From: Janthinobacterium sp. 344
Lineage (GTDB): Bacteria; Pseudomonadota; Gammaproteobacteria; Burkholderiales; Burkholderiaceae_D
Direction of reading: 5' to 3'
DNA: 64,000 bases
Assembly: GCF_900112025.1 (NCBI RefSeq)
Contig: NZ_FOKL01000004.1
Location: 383,344-447,343 of the forward strand
Notes under the pieces: generated by a model
Told to the model about the DNA's origin: nothing
The model's input: only the letters and a program-made list of their open reading frames with translations
Databases searched by the model: none
Translations under genes and position numbers: made by a program
Shown: positions 35,873 through 45,056 of the stretch, piece by piece
Numbering within the stretch: the stretch's first letter is position 1
Layout: each line of letters starts with the position of its first letter

Positions 35873-37084
35873 TCAGGCGGCGCGCTGCATGAGGATTTCG
35901 ACCGCTGGCAAAGTCTTGCCTTCCAGGAATTCCAGGAAAGCGCCGCCGCCCGTCGAGATATAGCTGATTTTATCGGTAATGTCGTATTTTGCAATCGCCG
36001 CCAGGGTGTCGCCACCGCCGGCGATCGAGAAGGCTTTCGATTCGGCAATCGCCAGGGCCAGGGTCTTGGTGCCGTTGCCGAACTGGTCGAATTCGAATAC
36101 GCCGACGGGGCCGTTCCAGACGATGGTACCGGCGGCGGCGATCTGCTGCGCCAGCAAGGCTGCCGTTTTCGGGCCGATATCGAGGATCATGTCGTCGTCC
36201 GCCACGTCGGCCACGTCCTTGACGGTGGCGGCGGCCGTTGGCGAGAATTCCTTGGCGCACACGACATCGACGGGAATCGGCACTTGCGCGCCGCGCTGGG
36301 CCATGATCTCGATGATGGCTTTCGCTTCATCGACGAGTTCCGCTTCCACCAGCGACTTGCCGACGTTCAAGCCGACGGCCTTCATGAAGGTGTTGGCGAT
36401 GCCGCCGCCGACGATCAGGTTATCGACCTTGTCGGACAGGGCTTTCAGGATGGTCAGCTTGCTCGACACTTTCGAACCAGCAACGATGGCCAGCAAAGGA
36501 CGGGCCGGGGCGTGCAGCGCCTTGCCCAGCGCGTCGAGTTCGGCGGCCAGCAGCGGGCCGGCGCAGGCGACGGGCGCGAACTTGGCGATGCCGTGCGTGG
36601 ACGCCTCGGCGCGGTGGGCCGTGCCAAACGCGTCATTGACGTAGATATCGCACAATTTGGCCATTTTTTGCGCCAGCTCATCGCTGTTTTTCTTTTCGCC
36701 CTTGTTCACGCGCACGTTTTCCAGCAAGACCACTTGGCCGGCGGCCAGCGATTCCAGGCCGGCGCCATCGACCCAATCTTGCTTCAATGCCACGTCCTGG
36801 CCCAGCAGCTCGGACAAACGGGCGGCCACGGGCGCCAGGCTGTCGGCCGGCTTGAACTCGCCTTCCGTCGGACGGCCCAGGTGCGACGTCACCATGACGG
36901 CGGCGCCCGCATCGAGGGCGGCGCGGATGGCCGGCACCGAGGCGCGGATGCGCGTGTCTTCGGTAATCTTGCCACTGTCATCTTGCGGGACGTTCAGGTC
37001 GGCGCGGATAAATACGCGCTTGCCTTGCAGTGCATTTTGGGCGATCAAATCTTGCAGACGGATGAAGTTGAGAACAGCTGACAT
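35873..37084 (-). CDS. pgk: Phosphoglycerate kinase
   Basis: Transfers phosphate from 1,3-bisphosphoglycerate to ADP in glycolysis, reversible in gluconeogenesis. It is 403 residues. Features are [13 protein letters not shown] near 23, [12 protein letters not shown] near 68, [11 protein letters not shown] near 120 and [12 protein letters not shown] near 362 in the nucleotide site. ATG 37084 is the family start. It heads the minus-strand metabolic string. Confidence 0.97.
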   Translation of the reverse strand: MSAVLNFIRLQDLIAQNALQGKRVFIRADLNVPQDDSGKITEDTRIRASVPAIRAALDAGAAVMVTSHLGRPTEGEFKPADSLAPVAARLSELLGQDVALKQDWVDGAGLESLAAGQVVLLENVRVNKGEKKNSDELAQKMAKLCDIYVNDAFGTAHRAEASTHGIAKFAPVACAGPLLAAELDALGKALHAPARPLLAIVAGSKVSSKLTILKALSDKVDNLIVGGGIANTFMKAVGLNVGKSLVEAELVDEAKAIIEIMAQRGAQVPIPVDVVCAKEFSPTAAATVKDVADVADDDMILDIGPKTAALLAQQIAAAGTIVWNGPVGVFEFDQFGNGTKTLALAIAESKAFSIAGGGDTLAAIAKYDITDKISYISTGGGAFLEFLEGKTLPAVEILMQRAA

Positions 37085-37161
37085 GGCGATCCAGATGACG
37101 AGTGGAAGGAAGTGCGCTATTTTACCGCAATGACCAGACCAAATCGCCGATTTGTCCTGCT

Positions 37162-37512
37162 TTACTGAAAAACATGCAACAGTCGCAAGCCCGTGAAAAC
37201 CAGCATGCCAAACACGATGGTTTGCAGCATATTGCGGCGCATCACGAAAAAGATCGTGGCGGCAATACCCGACAAGAGTTTCAAATTCGACAATTCGAAG
37301 TGCACCTGCTGCCCGTCCATCAGCATGTCGGGCGCGATGATGGCCGCCAGCGCGCACGCGGGCGCATAGCGCAGCATCTCGCCCACCCGGCGCGGAATGG
37401 TGATGTGGTGGCCGACCAGCCAGAAGGTGCTGCGCGTGGCGGCCGTGGCCACCGCCAGCACGGCGATGGCGATCCACACGTCAAGCCGGCCCCAGTCGAT
37501 CATGTCAAACAT
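37162..37512 (-). CDS. azlD: AzlD-family branched-chain amino acid transport subunit
   Basis: A 116-residue membrane protein with three to four helices. It shows the AzlD pattern [20 protein letters not shown], then a loop and [13 protein letters not shown]. It forms a two-part exporter with AzlC for branched-chain amino acids and analogues. Its ATG at 37512 overlaps the azlC stop by eight bases; ATG 37503 is an alternative. The ending LRLLHVFQ is cytoplasmic or at the membrane face. Confidence 0.9.
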   Translation of the reverse strand: MFDMIDWGRLDVWIAIAVLAVATAATRSTFWLVGHHITIPRRVGEMLRYAPACALAAIIAPDMLMDGQQVHFELSNLKLLSGIAATIFFVMRRNMLQTIVFGMLVFTGLRLLHVFQ

Positions 37513-38239
37513 GGCGTTTCATCCACTTTTCCGTCAATTCTTCCACCGCCATGGCGCTCAGCATGCCCACCAGCACGGCCACCAGCAAGCCCAGCTTGTA
37601 CGGCAAGCCATACGCCAGCACGGCCACCGTGCCCGCCACCAGCACGCCGCACAGGGCCGCGCGGCTCTGGATCAGCGGTATCGTCACGCACAGGATCGCC
37701 AACGTTCCCGCAAAGCCCAGCCCCCATTCGGCCGGCACGATGGCGCCCAGCACGATGCCGATGAAGGAGCCAATTTGCCAGGCCAGCCAGTTGGGGTAGA
37801 TCAGGCCCTTGAGGAAGGGCAGCTTGGCCGGGTCCGGCGTCTCGTCCGTGTAGCGCTGCAGGAACAGGCCCACCGTGATGTCGCCGGAAACATACCCGAG
37901 CGCAAAACGCTGGCGCCACGGCAGGTGGGCGAAATGCGGCGCCAGCAGGACGGAAAAGATGACAAAGCGCAAATTGACGACGAGGGCCGTGGCGAAGATG
38001 ACCCACACGGGCGCCTGCGCGGCCAGCAGGGGCAAGGCGGCCAGCTGGGCCGAACCGGCAAAGACCAGCAAGGTCATGGCCCCCGCCTGCGCCACGGTCA
38101 AGCCGCTTTTCACCATGGCCACGCCCACCACCATGCCCCAGGCGGCAATGCCCAGCAGGCTGGGCGCGCCCAGTTTCAGGCCGGCGCGCCAGGCGTCTTT
38201 CAGTACGCCATCGTCGCTGGAGGCCACGACGGTGTTCAC
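37505..38239 (-). CDS. azlC: AzlC-family branched-chain amino acid permease
   Basis: A 244-residue inner-membrane protein of the AzlC/YgaZ family, the large subunit of an amino-acid exporter. Features are GAPSLLGIAAWGMVVGVAMV near 25, LLVFAGSAQLAALPLL near 57, and VVNLRFVIFSVLLAPH near 87, with about seven hydrophobic segments. It overlaps azlD, so the two are co-translated. The 5' region has several possible stem-loops on the minus strand. Confidence 0.93.
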   Translation of the reverse strand: MNTVVASSDDGVLKDAWRAGLKLGAPSLLGIAAWGMVVGVAMVKSGLTVAQAGAMTLLVFAGSAQLAALPLLAAQAPVWVIFATALVVNLRFVIFSVLLAPHFAHLPWRQRFALGYVSGDITVGLFLQRYTDETPDPAKLPFLKGLIYPNWLAWQIGSFIGIVLGAIVPAEWGLGFAGTLAILCVTIPLIQSRAALCGVLVAGTVAVLAYGLPYKLGLLVAVLVGMLSAMAVEELTEKWMKRHV

Positions 38240-38497
38240 GCGGGACTCCCGCAGGCGGACTGTGGTAACTGCACAACAATGGTGCGCGGAGAACGGCTCC
38301 GCAACGGTGATACCGGCAAGGCAAATCCAGTCAGGGTGGCGCTGCGGCTGGCAAGTTGCCGCGAAAAACCGCGCCGCAGCCGCAAATGATCAAGACGACA
38401 TTTTAGCGACGATTTTTGCTGTCTGCCTGAATCCGTTAAAATCGTGCTTTTGGCAGCAGCCGACTTCCTTCCATACAGCCTCACGGAGCATGACAAG

Positions 38498-38692
38498 ATG
38501 ACAAAACCCACCCAGCCAGCGGTCGAACTCGACGGTAAAGACTTGCCAGCCCACTGCCCTAACCCGGCCATGCCGCTGTGGTCGTCGCATCCGCGTGTGT
38601 TCCTGGAATTCAACAAGGACGGCATCGCCAAGTGCCCCTATTGCGGCACGGCCTATACCCTGAAGGAAGGCGCCAGCGCCGGCCACCATTAA
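38498..38692 (+). CDS. Small zinc-finger protein (zf-CHCC type)
   Basis: A 64-residue protein with ligands of a single zinc site: AHCPNP near 18, then SHPRVFLEF and AKCPYCGTAY near 45. This is the pattern of the NDUFS6/zf-CHCC family, linked in some organisms to respiratory complex I. GGAG lies ten bases before ATG 38498. A terminator follows it. The function in this organism is not shown by its neighbours. Confidence 0.88.
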   Translation: MTKPTQPAVELDGKDLPAHCPNPAMPLWSSHPRVFLEFNKDGIAKCPYCGTAYTLKEGASAGHH

Positions 38693-38702
38693 ACTGCCCA
38701 GC

Positions 38703-38727
38703 GGCGCGCCCCCAGCGCGCCGTTTTT
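38703..38727 (+). terminator. Intrinsic terminator after the zinc-finger gene
   Basis: GGCGCGC, loop cccca, GCGCGCC followed by GTTTTT. It separates the zinc-finger gene from the next gene. Confidence 0.8.
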
Positions 38728-38750
38728 ATTTGCACCAGCCCGGAGTCGTC

Positions 38751-39176
38751 ATGAAACGTCTGAAGGAACTCAATGGCAGCGCCGCGGAAGTCGAAGCGGC
38801 GTTCTACGATGCGCTGCACCGCGCCGACCTCGAAGCGCTGATGGCGCTGTGGGCCGACGATGAAGAAATCGTCTGCATCCATCCCGGCGGCGCGCGCCTG
38901 ATCGGCCACGCGGCCATCCGCACCTCATGGGAAACCATCCTGGCGGGCGGCGGCCTGCATATCGTGCCGGCGCAGCTGCATGAAACGCATAATTTAATGA
39001 GTTCGGTGCACACGGTCATCGAAGGCGTCACCAATGAAGATGGCGCGCCCGCGCACTTGCTGGCCACCAATGTGTATGTGAAAACGCCGCGCGGCTGGCG
39101 CATCGTGCTGCACCACGCCTCCATCGCCCCGGGCGGCGCGCCGGCCGACGCTGCGGGAGCGCAGATCCTGCACTGA
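38751..39176 (+). CDS. NTF2/SnoaL-like protein
   Basis: A 141-residue protein with the cone-shaped NTF2-like pattern: VEAAFYDALHRADLEALMAL near 15, WADDEEIVCIHPGGARLIGH near 35 and GWRIVLHHASIAP near 115. Family members bind or turn over small molecules, and this form is similar to SgcJ/ketosteroid-isomerase-like proteins. Function is unassigned. CGGAG lies five bases before ATG 38751. Its stop overlaps the ATG of the next gene by one base (TGATG), so it is co-translated with the YheT-like hydrolase. Confidence 0.85.
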   Translation: MKRLKELNGSAAEVEAAFYDALHRADLEALMALWADDEEIVCIHPGGARLIGHAAIRTSWETILAGGGLHIVPAQLHETHNLMSSVHTVIEGVTNEDGAPAHLLATNVYVKTPRGWRIVLHHASIAPGGAPADAAGAQILH

Positions 39177-40201
39177 TGTCTTTATCTCTTTCCTACACCG
39201 CCCCGCTGTGGCTGCCCGGCGGCCACGCGCAGACGATTTATCCGGCCGTGTGCCTCGGCAAGCCGGCCGTGGCGTTTCGCCGCGAACGCTGGCAGGCGCC
39301 CGATGGCGACTTCGTCGACGTCGACCTGGTCGACGGCCAGCCGGGACAGCCTTTCGTGGTGCTGTTTCACGGACTGGAAGGCTCGTCGAACAGCCATTAC
39401 GCGTGCGCCCTGATGGCCGAGGTGGCGGCGCGCGGCTGGTCCGGCGCCGTGCCGCACTTTCGCGGCTGCTCGGGCGAAGCCAACCTGGCGCCGCGCTTTT
39501 ACCATTCGGGCGACGCGCCGGAAGTGGACTGGGTCTTGCGCACGTTGCGCCCGCGCGCCACGGGCAAGTTTTACGCGGCCGGCGTCTCGCTGGGCGGCAA
39601 TGCCCTGCTGTGCTGGCTGGGCCAGTGGCAGCATCAGGCCGAGATCGTCGATGCGGCCGCGGCCGTGTCCGCCCCGCTGGACCTGGCGCAAGGGGGCAAG
39701 GCCCTGTCCACGGGTGCCAACCGGCTCTACACGCGCATGTTCCTGAACACCTTGAAACCGAAATGCCTGGCCAAGCTGGAGCAGTTTCCCGGCCTGTTCG
39801 CGCGCGACGCCATGCTGGCCGCGCGCGACTTGCACGCCTTCGACGATGTCGTCACGGCGCCCCTGCATGGCTACCGTGACGCCGACGATTACTGGCACCG
39901 CGCCAGCGCCAAGCACGTCCTGCACGACATCACCGTGCCGACCCTGGTGCTCAATGCGCAGAACGATCCGTTCCTGCCCGGGCGCTTCCTGCCGGCCAGC
40001 GCGGCGCCGACCGTCACGCTCGAGTATCCGCGCCACGGCGGCCATGTCGGCTTTGCCGGCGGCGCCTTGCCGGGCAGCCTCGCCTGGCTGCCGCAGCGGC
40101 TGCTGTCTTTTTTTGAACACGGCAACGCGGCGCCATCCGCGCCGCAAAGCTGTCACGCTGGTACTGAACCCACTTACCCGGAAAATGCCTTGCATGGATG
40201 A
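39176..40201 (+). CDS. YheT-family alpha/beta hydrolase
   Basis: A 341-residue hydrolase. Features are WLPGGHAQTIYP at the N terminus (a YheT marker), VLFHGLEGSSNSHYA near 62, HFRGCSGEAN near 93, the nucleophile elbow AAGVSLGGNALL near 138 (Ser), a C-terminal Asp in LNAQNDPFLP and His in HGGHVGF. It is probably a cytoplasmic esterase of the EMBH8 group, with the natural substrate unknown. The downstream gene overlaps by eight bases. Confidence 0.92.
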   Translation: MSLSLSYTAPLWLPGGHAQTIYPAVCLGKPAVAFRRERWQAPDGDFVDVDLVDGQPGQPFVVLFHGLEGSSNSHYACALMAEVAARGWSGAVPHFRGCSGEANLAPRFYHSGDAPEVDWVLRTLRPRATGKFYAAGVSLGGNALLCWLGQWQHQAEIVDAAAAVSAPLDLAQGGKALSTGANRLYTRMFLNTLKPKCLAKLEQFPGLFARDAMLAARDLHAFDDVVTAPLHGYRDADDYWHRASAKHVLHDITVPTLVLNAQNDPFLPGRFLPASAAPTVTLEYPRHGGHVGFAGGALPGSLAWLPQRLLSFFEHGNAAPSAPQSCHAGTEPTYPENALHG

Positions 40202-40784
40202 TCTCGTCAAACAGGCCCTGGCCAAATGGCCGAACGTACCGCACTGCTACGGTTGGCTGGGCCTCGATGCGCGCGGCCACTGGCGCATGCGCGACCAGCA
40301 GGCGCAGCAACAGCAACTGCCGGGCGACAAGATCGCCCACGCGGCCCTGTTGAACTTTATCAACCGCAATTACGGCCAGGATGAACGGGGCTGCTGGTTT
40401 TTCCAGAACGGCCCGCAACGCGTGTATGTGAACCTGGAAGCGACGCCGTATATCGCCCGCAGTGACCCGCGGCACGGTTTTGTGTTGCAGACAGGGGCGC
40501 CTTTGGCGCAGGTGGAGCAGGTGTATTGGTGCGACAACGGCGCCTTGATCTTGCGCCACGGCGATATCGTGGCGCAGGTGGATGACCGCGACATGGCGCA
40601 GGTGCTGGACGCGCTGCGCCTTGATGGCCAGGCAGCCAGCGACGAGGCCTTGCTGGCCTGGCTGGCAGACGGCCAGGGCCAGCTGACCCTGTCGCATGCC
40701 GGCCAGGAAATTGCCGTACAAGCGCTGGCGTATGCCAAGGTGGCGCCGACTTTCGGCTTCCAGCCGGCACCAGCAGGCCAGTAA
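40194..40784 (+). CDS. Conserved beta-proteobacterial protein of unknown function
   Basis: A 196-residue protein. Its WPNVPHCYGWLGLDARGHWR and NRNYGQDERGCWFFQNGPQR segments are strongly patterned and look like a conserved beta-proteobacterial DUF2946-type family (assignment from memory). It has no membrane segments. ATG 40194 overlaps the YheT gene, so it is the third gene of this small operon. The aromatic-rich middle (residues 55-85) suggests a compact fold. Function unknown. Confidence 0.8.
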   Translation: MDDLVKQALAKWPNVPHCYGWLGLDARGHWRMRDQQAQQQQLPGDKIAHAALLNFINRNYGQDERGCWFFQNGPQRVYVNLEATPYIARSDPRHGFVLQTGAPLAQVEQVYWCDNGALILRHGDIVAQVDDRDMAQVLDALRLDGQAASDEALLAWLADGQGQLTLSHAGQEIAVQALAYAKVAPTFGFQPAPAGQ

Positions 40785-40787
40785 GCG

Positions 40788-42473
40788 CTAGCTTTTCTGG
40801 TCCTTCAGCTGCTCGCGGCGCTTTTCCTGCAGCTCGCGTTCGCGCGCATCGATCACGGCTTGGTCATAAAAGGTGGCGTCCGTCGATTTGCGGGCGATCG
40901 TCAACTGGTCCAGCGCGGCCATGGTGGCGCCCTGCAATACATAGGATTCGGCCAGCGCCATGTGCTGCAAGGTCATCTTGCCCTGGTCCGCGTAGGCTTT
41001 CGCCAGCAAGTCATACAGTTCCGGCTCTTCCTTGTACAACTGCACCTGGTCGCGCAGATACAGGGCGGCCTGCTCCAGCTTGCCCGCCGCCATCAGCGCT
41101 TCCGCATACTGGCGGGCAATGCCGCGCGACAGGGGAAACCGCTGGCGCGCCGAATCGGCCGCCGTCAACGCTTGCTGCGCCACTTCCTTCTTTTGCGCCG
41201 GCATCAAGAGCACTTCCAGGGACATGGCCGTCAGCAGGGAATTCGGCCCCTGCGTGCCGCCCGAGGTAAACACGTTCGGCCCGGCCGGCTGGTACAGCGC
41301 GGCATTGGCCGCATCGAATTCTTTCTGCGCCTCGGCCGGCTTGCCCTGCTTGATGGCGACGAATGCCAGGCCATAGTGGGCGGCCGTCACCTGGAAGCGG
41401 CTTTGCTGCTCCAGCTGGGTCGTGAAGACGGCCTTGGCATTGAGCAAGCCTTGCACGCTTTCATCCTGCAGCACGCGGGCACGTGCCCGCGCCAAATGGA
41501 AATTCAGGCTGTTCGGACGCTGCTTGTAGGGCTGCTCGCGGATGCGCGCCTGGATGTCGGCGATGCGTTCCGTCGTCAACGGATGGGTTTGCAAATAGGC
41601 GGGCATCAGGTCGCTGTACGAACGGCTGGCCGCCTGCATGCGGCCAAAGAAGGCCACCATGCCGGTGGTGTCGAACCCGGCCTCGCCCATGATCTGGAAA
41701 CCGATGCGGTCCGCCTCGCGTTCGGCATCGCGGCCGAAATTGAGCTGGCGCTGGATGGCCAGGCCCTGGCCGGCGGCAAACACGCCCATGGCCACATCGC
41801 CGCCCGCGCGCGACGCCAGCGCCGCCAGCAGCATGGCCGCCAGCGGCATCAGGGCATCCTGGCGCTGCTGGCCCAGCATGCGGGCGATATGGCGCTGCGC
41901 CACGTGGCCGATCTCGTGCGACAGCACGGACGCCAGTTCCGCCTCCGTCTGCGCGGCCAGCAGCAAGGCCGAGTGCACGGCGATGAAGCCACCGGGCAAG
42001 GCGAACGCGTTCAATTGCGGATCGCGCACGGCAAAGAAGAAATAATCAAAATTGGTTTCACCACGCACGCTGGGCCGCGCTGCCACGAGGGCGTTGCCAA
42101 AGGTATTCAGGTATTCCAGCAAGGGTGCGTCGTCGAGGTAATCGCGGTCGCCGCGGATGCCGCGCATGATTTCCTCGCCGATCTTGCGCTCCATCGCGGG
42201 CGACAAATCCTCGCGCGAAGTATCGCCCAGGTTAGGCAGATTCGGCGCCGGCGGCACGGGCAGCTGCGTCCAGGTGCTGGCCGGCTTGGCCGGCGCGCTG
42301 GCGGCGGGCGCCGCAGGCGCGGAAGTATAGGTTTGTGCCAGCGCCAAGGGGGCGGCCAGCCACAAGGCGGCGAGCACGGGCGCACGCCATGGCCGGCGCA
42401 TCAATGATGATGGCGCGGTGGCATGTGGCGGCGGGTTCTGGAGGGAAGTTTTTGCATTCACGGGTGCTATCAT
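40788..42473 (-). CDS. M48 family metalloprotease with TPR repeats (BepA-like)
   Basis: A 561-residue exported zinc protease. The signal region RRPWRAPVLAALWLAAPLALAQ is at about 26-47 from this start; ATG 42401 gives a shorter leader and is an alternative. The zinc motif HEIGH lies near residue 185, with the third ligand region NFGRDAEREADRIG near 245. Residues from about 320 are helical TPR-like repeats. BepA (YfgC) degrades misassembled outer-membrane proteins and assists LptD assembly. It converges on the hypothetical gene with three bases between and is divergent from moaC. Confidence 0.9.
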   Translation of the reverse strand: MIAPVNAKTSLQNPPPHATAPSSLMRRPWRAPVLAALWLAAPLALAQTYTSAPAAPAASAPAKPASTWTQLPVPPAPNLPNLGDTSREDLSPAMERKIGEEIMRGIRGDRDYLDDAPLLEYLNTFGNALVAARPSVRGETNFDYFFFAVRDPQLNAFALPGGFIAVHSALLLAAQTEAELASVLSHEIGHVAQRHIARMLGQQRQDALMPLAAMLLAALASRAGGDVAMGVFAAGQGLAIQRQLNFGRDAEREADRIGFQIMGEAGFDTTGMVAFFGRMQAASRSYSDLMPAYLQTHPLTTERIADIQARIREQPYKQRPNSLNFHLARARARVLQDESVQGLLNAKAVFTTQLEQQSRFQVTAAHYGLAFVAIKQGKPAEAQKEFDAANAALYQPAGPNVFTSGGTQGPNSLLTAMSLEVLLMPAQKKEVAQQALTAADSARQRFPLSRGIARQYAEALMAAGKLEQAALYLRDQVQLYKEEPELYDLLAKAYADQGKMTLQHMALAESYVLQGATMAALDQLTIARKSTDATFYDQAVIDARERELQEKRREQLKDQKS

Positions 42474-42579
42474 ACCTTGTTAGCGGCGCCCTTTCTCACG
42501 CAACAGGCATGCGATATGCTTGTGACATGCGTGCAGGATCGAGCATGCCGCACCCTCCATCCTGACCTGATTTGATGCC

Positions 42580-43086
42580 ATGACAACTGCAGACCAACAC
42601 GCCCCCGTCGGGGAACTGACCCATTTCGATGCTACGGGCCAAGCCCATATGGTCGATGTGGGCAGCAAGGACGATACGCGCCGCAGCGCCGTGGCCGCCG
42701 GCAGCATCCGCATGCAGCCGGCCACCCTGGCCCTGATCATTTCCGGCAACGCAAAAAAAGGCGACGTGCTGGGCATCGCCCGCATCGCCGCCATCATGGG
42801 CGCCAAGCGCACCAGCGATCTGATTCCCCTGTGCCACCCGCTGGCGCTCACGCGCGTCACGGTTGACTTCGACATCGACGAAGCCGCCAACAGCGTGCAC
42901 TGCCGCGCCCAGGTCGATACGACGGGCAAGACGGGCGTGGAAATGGAAGCGCTGACCTCCGTGCAGATCGGCCTGCTGACCATCTACGACATGTGCAAGG
43001 CCATCGACCGGGGCATGGTCATGACCAACGTGCGCGTGCTGGAAAAGCATGGCGGCAAGTCGGGCGACTGGCACGCCGAGGTGTAA
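42580..43086 (+). CDS. moaC: Cyclic pyranopterin monophosphate synthase
   Basis: Second step of molybdenum cofactor synthesis: forms cyclic pyranopterin monophosphate from the MoaA product. It is 168 residues, the usual size. Features are [20 protein letters not shown] near 16, [19 protein letters not shown] near 70, [14 protein letters not shown] near 115 and [12 protein letters not shown] near the end. No other moa gene lies nearby. It is divergent from the M48 protease. Confidence 0.97.
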   Translation: MTTADQHAPVGELTHFDATGQAHMVDVGSKDDTRRSAVAAGSIRMQPATLALIISGNAKKGDVLGIARIAAIMGAKRTSDLIPLCHPLALTRVTVDFDIDEAANSVHCRAQVDTTGKTGVEMEALTSVQIGLLTIYDMCKAIDRGMVMTNVRVLEKHGGKSGDWHAEV

Positions 43087-43467
43087 TTAAGCTGCCTGGC
43101 GCGCCAACTGGCCCTGGGCGTGGCGCAAGTCGCGCAGCAGCCACACCGCGCACGCCAGGCACAGCACGATGATGGCCACCGACAGGGGCAGGTGGAATTG
43201 CTCCAGCCCTGCCAGCACGAAGCCGGCGTGGATCAGGCTGGTGCCTATGCCCAGCGCGGCGCACACGCCCGCATAGAACTTCGCCCGCTGGGTACCCAGC
43301 AGCACGTGCCGGTAGCCCACGAGCACCAGGGCAATGGCCGCCAGGTTGAAGACCAGGAAGCCCTGCACGCCGCCCGGCAAATAAAACATTTCCCATTCTT
43401 TCCAATAGGCTGCATCGATTTGATGCAAGATCAGGAACAACATGGTCCAGAAGTAGCTGCGCGTCAT
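43087..43467 (-). CDS. Small integral membrane protein (DUF6713-like)
   Basis: A 126-residue protein with four hydrophobic helices. The start YFWTMLFLILHQIDAAYWKEWEMF resembles the DUF6713 family (recalled from memory). The last helix is followed by a basic tail (RDLRHAQ). ATG 43467 is chosen; an in-frame extension to 43536 adds a cysteine-containing stretch without a better ribosome-binding site. Function unknown. It converges on moaC with no gap. Confidence 0.72.
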   Translation of the reverse strand: MTRSYFWTMLFLILHQIDAAYWKEWEMFYLPGGVQGFLVFNLAAIALVLVGYRHVLLGTQRAKFYAGVCAALGIGTSLIHAGFVLAGLEQFHLPLSVAIIVLCLACAVWLLRDLRHAQGQLARQAA

Positions 43468-43629
43468 AACATTTACATTCGTCAATCTTGCCGCAATTGT
43501 AAAGCGTGTAACGCCCGCCGGTGCGCCGCACTGCAATTTTTACTGCCAATCGCCATTTTATTGATGTAAATGCTTTTTCATCAAGAATTCATGCATACTG
43601 CTATTCGACGACATTGAGATGAGCATCGC

Positions 43630-44352
43630 ATGACAAGTAACAAATCCGCTGCGGAAACCAAGCTCCAGGACTTCGAATTCGACGCCATGAATCTGCAGGT
43701 GGGGGGGCGCATCCAGTTCATCACGCACCGCACCATCAAACCCATCCAGCATTTCTCGACCGTGATCGGCTATGTGAAGGATGAGTATTTGATCGTCAAG
43801 ATCCCCATGGAAAATGGCGGCGCCATCGTGCTCAACGAAGGCGACAAGCTGACCATCCGCGTATTTTCCGGCGTCACCGTGTGTTCCTTTTCCTGCAGCG
43901 TGCTGCGCATCTTCGGCCGCCCGCTCAATTATGTCCACCTGAGCTTTCCCGACGCCATCCAGGGCACCAGCCTGCGCACCGCCATGCGTGTGAAAGTGGA
44001 AATCCCCGCGCAGCTCAGCTACCGCGACGTGGCGGCCGTGCCCGTGTTCATCGTCAACCTCAGCGTGTCGGGCGCGCTGATCGAATCGCCGTGCATGCTG
44101 ACGCCCGACGACACGGGCGTGGCGCTCAGTTTTACGTTGCTGGTACAGCCGAACAAGCACCAGATGCGCGTCAATACGCGCGCCCGCATCCAGAACGTCA
44201 GCGTCGGCAAGCCATCGAATGGCCATGCCGCCGACGTGGCGGAAATCCATACGTACGGCGTGCAATTCATCGACCTGGAACCGACCCACTACACGCTGCT
44301 GCAAAACCTCACTTATGAGGCGCTGATCGCGGACCGGCAAAAAATCGTCTGA
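43630..44352 (+). CDS. PilZ-domain flagellar brake protein (YcgR-like)
   Basis: A 240-residue c-di-GMP receptor. The N-terminal YcgR domain (about 15-110, with VGGRIQFITHR) is followed by PilZ (about 115-230). The ligand motif RTAMRVKV (RxxxR type) lies near 119 and NLSVSGALIE near 142. YcgR-like proteins slow the flagellar motor or alter surface behaviour when c-di-GMP rises. It could respond to the cyclase and phosphodiesterase encoded elsewhere in this window, and it sits next to a type IV pilin gene. The ribosome-binding site is weak. Confidence 0.92.
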   Translation: MTSNKSAAETKLQDFEFDAMNLQVGGRIQFITHRTIKPIQHFSTVIGYVKDEYLIVKIPMENGGAIVLNEGDKLTIRVFSGVTVCSFSCSVLRIFGRPLNYVHLSFPDAIQGTSLRTAMRVKVEIPAQLSYRDVAAVPVFIVNLSVSGALIESPCMLTPDDTGVALSFTLLVQPNKHQMRVNTRARIQNVSVGKPSNGHAADVAEIHTYGVQFIDLEPTHYTLLQNLTYEALIADRQKIV

Positions 44353-44373
44353 CACAGGCGCAGCAGGCGCCGC

Positions 44374-44838
44374 TCACTGCGTCGCCACCACCTCGGGAAT
44401 GTTGTTTTTGGTAATCGCTTCCTTCGCGGCCAAATTCGTCACGGTGGTGCTGTTGAACCAGCTCAAACTGCTGCTGCCCAGCTTCATCGTCATCGTCACG
44501 CTTTGTCCGCCAATCCCCTTGCCCAGGTCGGCAGCGAGGGTCAGCAGGATATTTCCCTTGTCCACTGTGGCGCTCGCCACTTCGCGCGTGGCACTGAACA
44601 GGGGAATCGAACTTGGCACGCTCTCGGTGGCCGTGCTGCAGGCCGCCGCCTCGCCGCCATTTTCCTGCACGCACAGGGCCACGGCCGTCTTCAGCGGCGC
44701 CGCGGCCGCCAGCACGTTGCTGACCTTGGCCCGCATCGTGTAGTCGCCATACTGGGGAATGGCCACGGCCGCCAGGATGCCGGCGATGGCCACGACGATC
44801 ATCAGTTCTATCAGGGTAAATCCGCTCTGTCCGCGCAT
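44374..44838 (-). CDS. pilA: Type IV pilin (PilA-like)
   Basis: A 154-residue prepilin. A short leader ends in Gly before [18 protein letters not shown], with Glu5 of the mature protein and the hydrophobic assembly helix. Cleavage is expected after QSG by PilD, then N-methylation. The two Cys (ALCVQENGG and AACS) are eleven residues apart, much closer than the classical disulfide loop. The C-terminal half is rich in Thr and Ser. GGGAGGA lies before ATG 44838. It converges on the PilZ gene. Confidence 0.93.
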   Translation of the reverse strand: MRGQSGFTLIELMIVVAIAGILAAVAIPQYGDYTMRAKVSNVLAAAAPLKTAVALCVQENGGEAAACSTATESVPSSIPLFSATREVASATVDKGNILLTLAADLGKGIGGQSVTMTMKLGSSSLSWFNSTTVTNLAAKEAITKNNIPEVVATQ

Positions 44839-45006
44839 CGCATCCTCCCGTGGTGCGGTTGATCACGCCATGCAGGGTGCAAGCGCCATGCCAGCACGCT
44901 TCACGGGCTACGATGGTCCAGGAGGCAAGAAAAAGGACGCGATTCGGTCGCTGGAGGCAGCTTGTGTCGCTTCCCGGCGCCAGAGTGCGCATTTCTTGCG
45001 CGCATG

Positions 45007-45032
45007 AAAAAAGGAGCCGAAGCTCCTTTTTT
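45007..45032. terminator. Bidirectional intrinsic terminator after sucD
   Basis: AAAAAAGGAGC, loop cgaa, GCTCCTTTTTT. It ends the sucCD unit on the minus strand and could also stop plus-strand transcription. Confidence 0.9.
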
Positions 45033-45056
45033 GTCCCGCAGCAAGTCAGGCTGAAA

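Noticed and set aside
35755..36048. N-terminal extension of pyruvate kinase by about 100 codons
   Set aside because: It reads through the pgk-pyk hairpin and into pgk. The family start MPRGTKIVATIG at 35754 has a good ribosome-binding site.
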